A stretch of 14,874 nt of DNA, taken from positions 1 to 14,874 of the forward strand of contig JAXJRQ010000144.1 of NCBI GenBank assembly GCA_036310525.1, written 5' to 3'. Shown here in pieces: positions 14,123 through 14,874 of this stretch; position 1 is the stretch's first letter; each line of letters opens with the position of its first letter. Made by a program: the position numbers and the translations under genes. The notes under the pieces were generated by a model. The model had not been told where the DNA came from, did not search any database, and saw only the letters and a program-made list of their open reading frames with translations. The DNA is from UBA4716 sp036310525. Its GTDB lineage: Bacteria > Bacillota > Clostridia > UBA1381.

Positions 14123-14874
14123 TTGTCAGAAGAACGCATAAGATTAGAGAGAAAATTCCAGGCGGTTGCCGAGGAATTGTACAGTCCTTTCGATAAAGAG
14201 ATATTTAAAAAGTACGGCGTTAAGCGTGGACTTAGAAATGAAGATGGTACAGGTGTTATGGCAGGACTTACATCTGTAGGTCAGGTTGTCGGCTACTATA
14301 TAGACGATAATGAAAAGCTGCCTATTGAGGGTCAGTTAAGATACAGAGGCTATGACCTTGAAGACCTTGTGAGAAATTGCGAGGAAGAGGGAAGATTTGG
14401 CTTTGAAGAAGTGACATATCTGCTTTTGTTCGGACATTTACCCGATAAGACAGAGCTTGAATCGTTTATAAAGCTTATTGGTCATCTTCGTAAGCTTCCC
14501 GAAGGCTTTGCGGAGGATATGATTTTAAAAGCACCTTCGACCAATATCATGAATAAAATGGCACGTTCCGTTCTTGCATCTTATTCATACGACAATAATC
14601 CGGATGAGGTTTCTGCAAGTAATTTGATGCGTCAGTCAATTGAGCTGATTGCACGTATGCCGGTTATGGCGGCGTACGGGTATCAGGCAAAAAGCCATTA
14701 TCATGACGGCAACAGTCTGTATCTGCATGCACCGCAAAAGGAGCTTTCAACTGCGGAAAACTTTCTGTATATGCTTCGTCCGGATAATAAATATACACGT
14801 GAAGAAGCGGAAATGCTCGATATTCTTCTTATGGTTCAGGCAGAGCATGGCGGCGGTAATAACAGTGCATTTAC
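14123..14874 (+). CDS. gltA: Citrate synthase, N-terminal part; 3' end outside window
   Basis: The frame encodes the first 250 residues of a citrate synthase, which condenses oxaloacetate and acetyl-CoA to citrate; in anaerobic Clostridia this usually feeds glutamate synthesis through a partial TCA cycle. Supporting motifs are LRYRGYDLEDL (about 75-85), VTYLLLFGHLP and AEHGGGNNSAF at the window edge. His242 there matches the oxaloacetate-binding histidine of the family; the remaining catalytic His and Asp residues lie beyond the window. The start must be TTG at 14123: the codons just upstream are ACT and the stop TGA, and the first in-frame ATG is about 50 residues in. AAAGGA lies 12 nt before it, a long spacing suggesting modest translation. 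Only 33 nt separate it from the topoisomerase A stop, and no terminator is visible between, so it is probably in the same operon. Confidence 0.92.
   Translation, partial: MSEERIRLERKFQAVAEELYSPFDKEIFKKYGVKRGLRNEDGTGVMAGLTSVGQVVGYYIDDNEKLPIEGQLRYRGYDLEDLVRNCEEEGRFGFEEVTYLLLFGHLPDKTELESFIKLIGHLRKLPEGFAEDMILKAPSTNIMNKMARSVLASYSYDNNPDEVSASNLMRQSIELIARMPVMAAYGYQAKSHYHDGNSLYLHAPQKELSTAENFLYMLRPDNKYTREEAEMLDILLMVQAEHGGGNNSAF

Noticed and set aside
1..14874. Mobile element, prophage, tRNA or rRNA gene
   Set aside because: No transposase, integrase, terminal inverted repeats with target duplications, or cloverleaf/rRNA sequence was seen on either strand.

Overview
The window looks like a piece of chromosome from a low-GC Gram-positive anaerobe, most likely a gut member of class Clostridia. 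The basis is AT-rich DNA, AGGAGG-type ribosome binding sites, sigma-A-like promoters, frequent GTG/TTG starts, intrinsic terminators with U tracts, and the particular clostridial forms of topoisomerase IV, VanW-family protein and citrate synthase. This placement is inference from protein style; no rRNA or other taxonomic marker is present. There is no sign of phage, transposon, CRISPR or recent transfer, and no tRNA or rRNA gene.

Layout, left to right. (1) 1-917: the 3' half of groEL on the plus strand, closed by a strong intrinsic terminator. (2) 923-3356: a single-gene plus-strand unit with its own near-consensus extended -10 promoter, encoding a cytoplasmic glycoside hydrolase family 2 enzyme of beta-mannosidase type. 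(3) 3319-3485: a convergent intergenic region unusually rich in RNA structure. It holds a perfect 15-bp hairpin, the minus-strand terminator of the next unit, and a compact predicted three-way junction whose tetraloop and wobble pair favour the plus strand. (4) 3486-6712, minus strand: a sodium:solute symporter followed 20 nt later by an AMP-forming acyl-CoA ligase, plausibly an import-and-activate pair for an unidentified carboxylic acid. (5) 6907-9585, minus strand: a YkgJ-type cysteine-cluster protein followed by a membrane-anchored VanW-family protein with an acidic cytoplasmic N-terminus and a Ser/Gly-rich tail, ending in a clear terminator. (6) 9750-14874, plus strand: a divergent promoter drives the two subunits of a topoisomerase IV-like enzyme, then a citrate synthase gene that runs off the window.

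Most of this is housekeeping or ordinary metabolic content. The most unusual items are the structured RNA candidate at 3419-3487, the symporter plus CoA-ligase pair of unknown substrate, the ligase's N-terminal repeated ITWKE segment, and a palindrome between the -35 and -10 boxes of the topoisomerase promoter. Several starts are non-ATG or differ from the longest reading frame (VanW protein GTG, YkgJ internal ATG, citrate synthase TTG).
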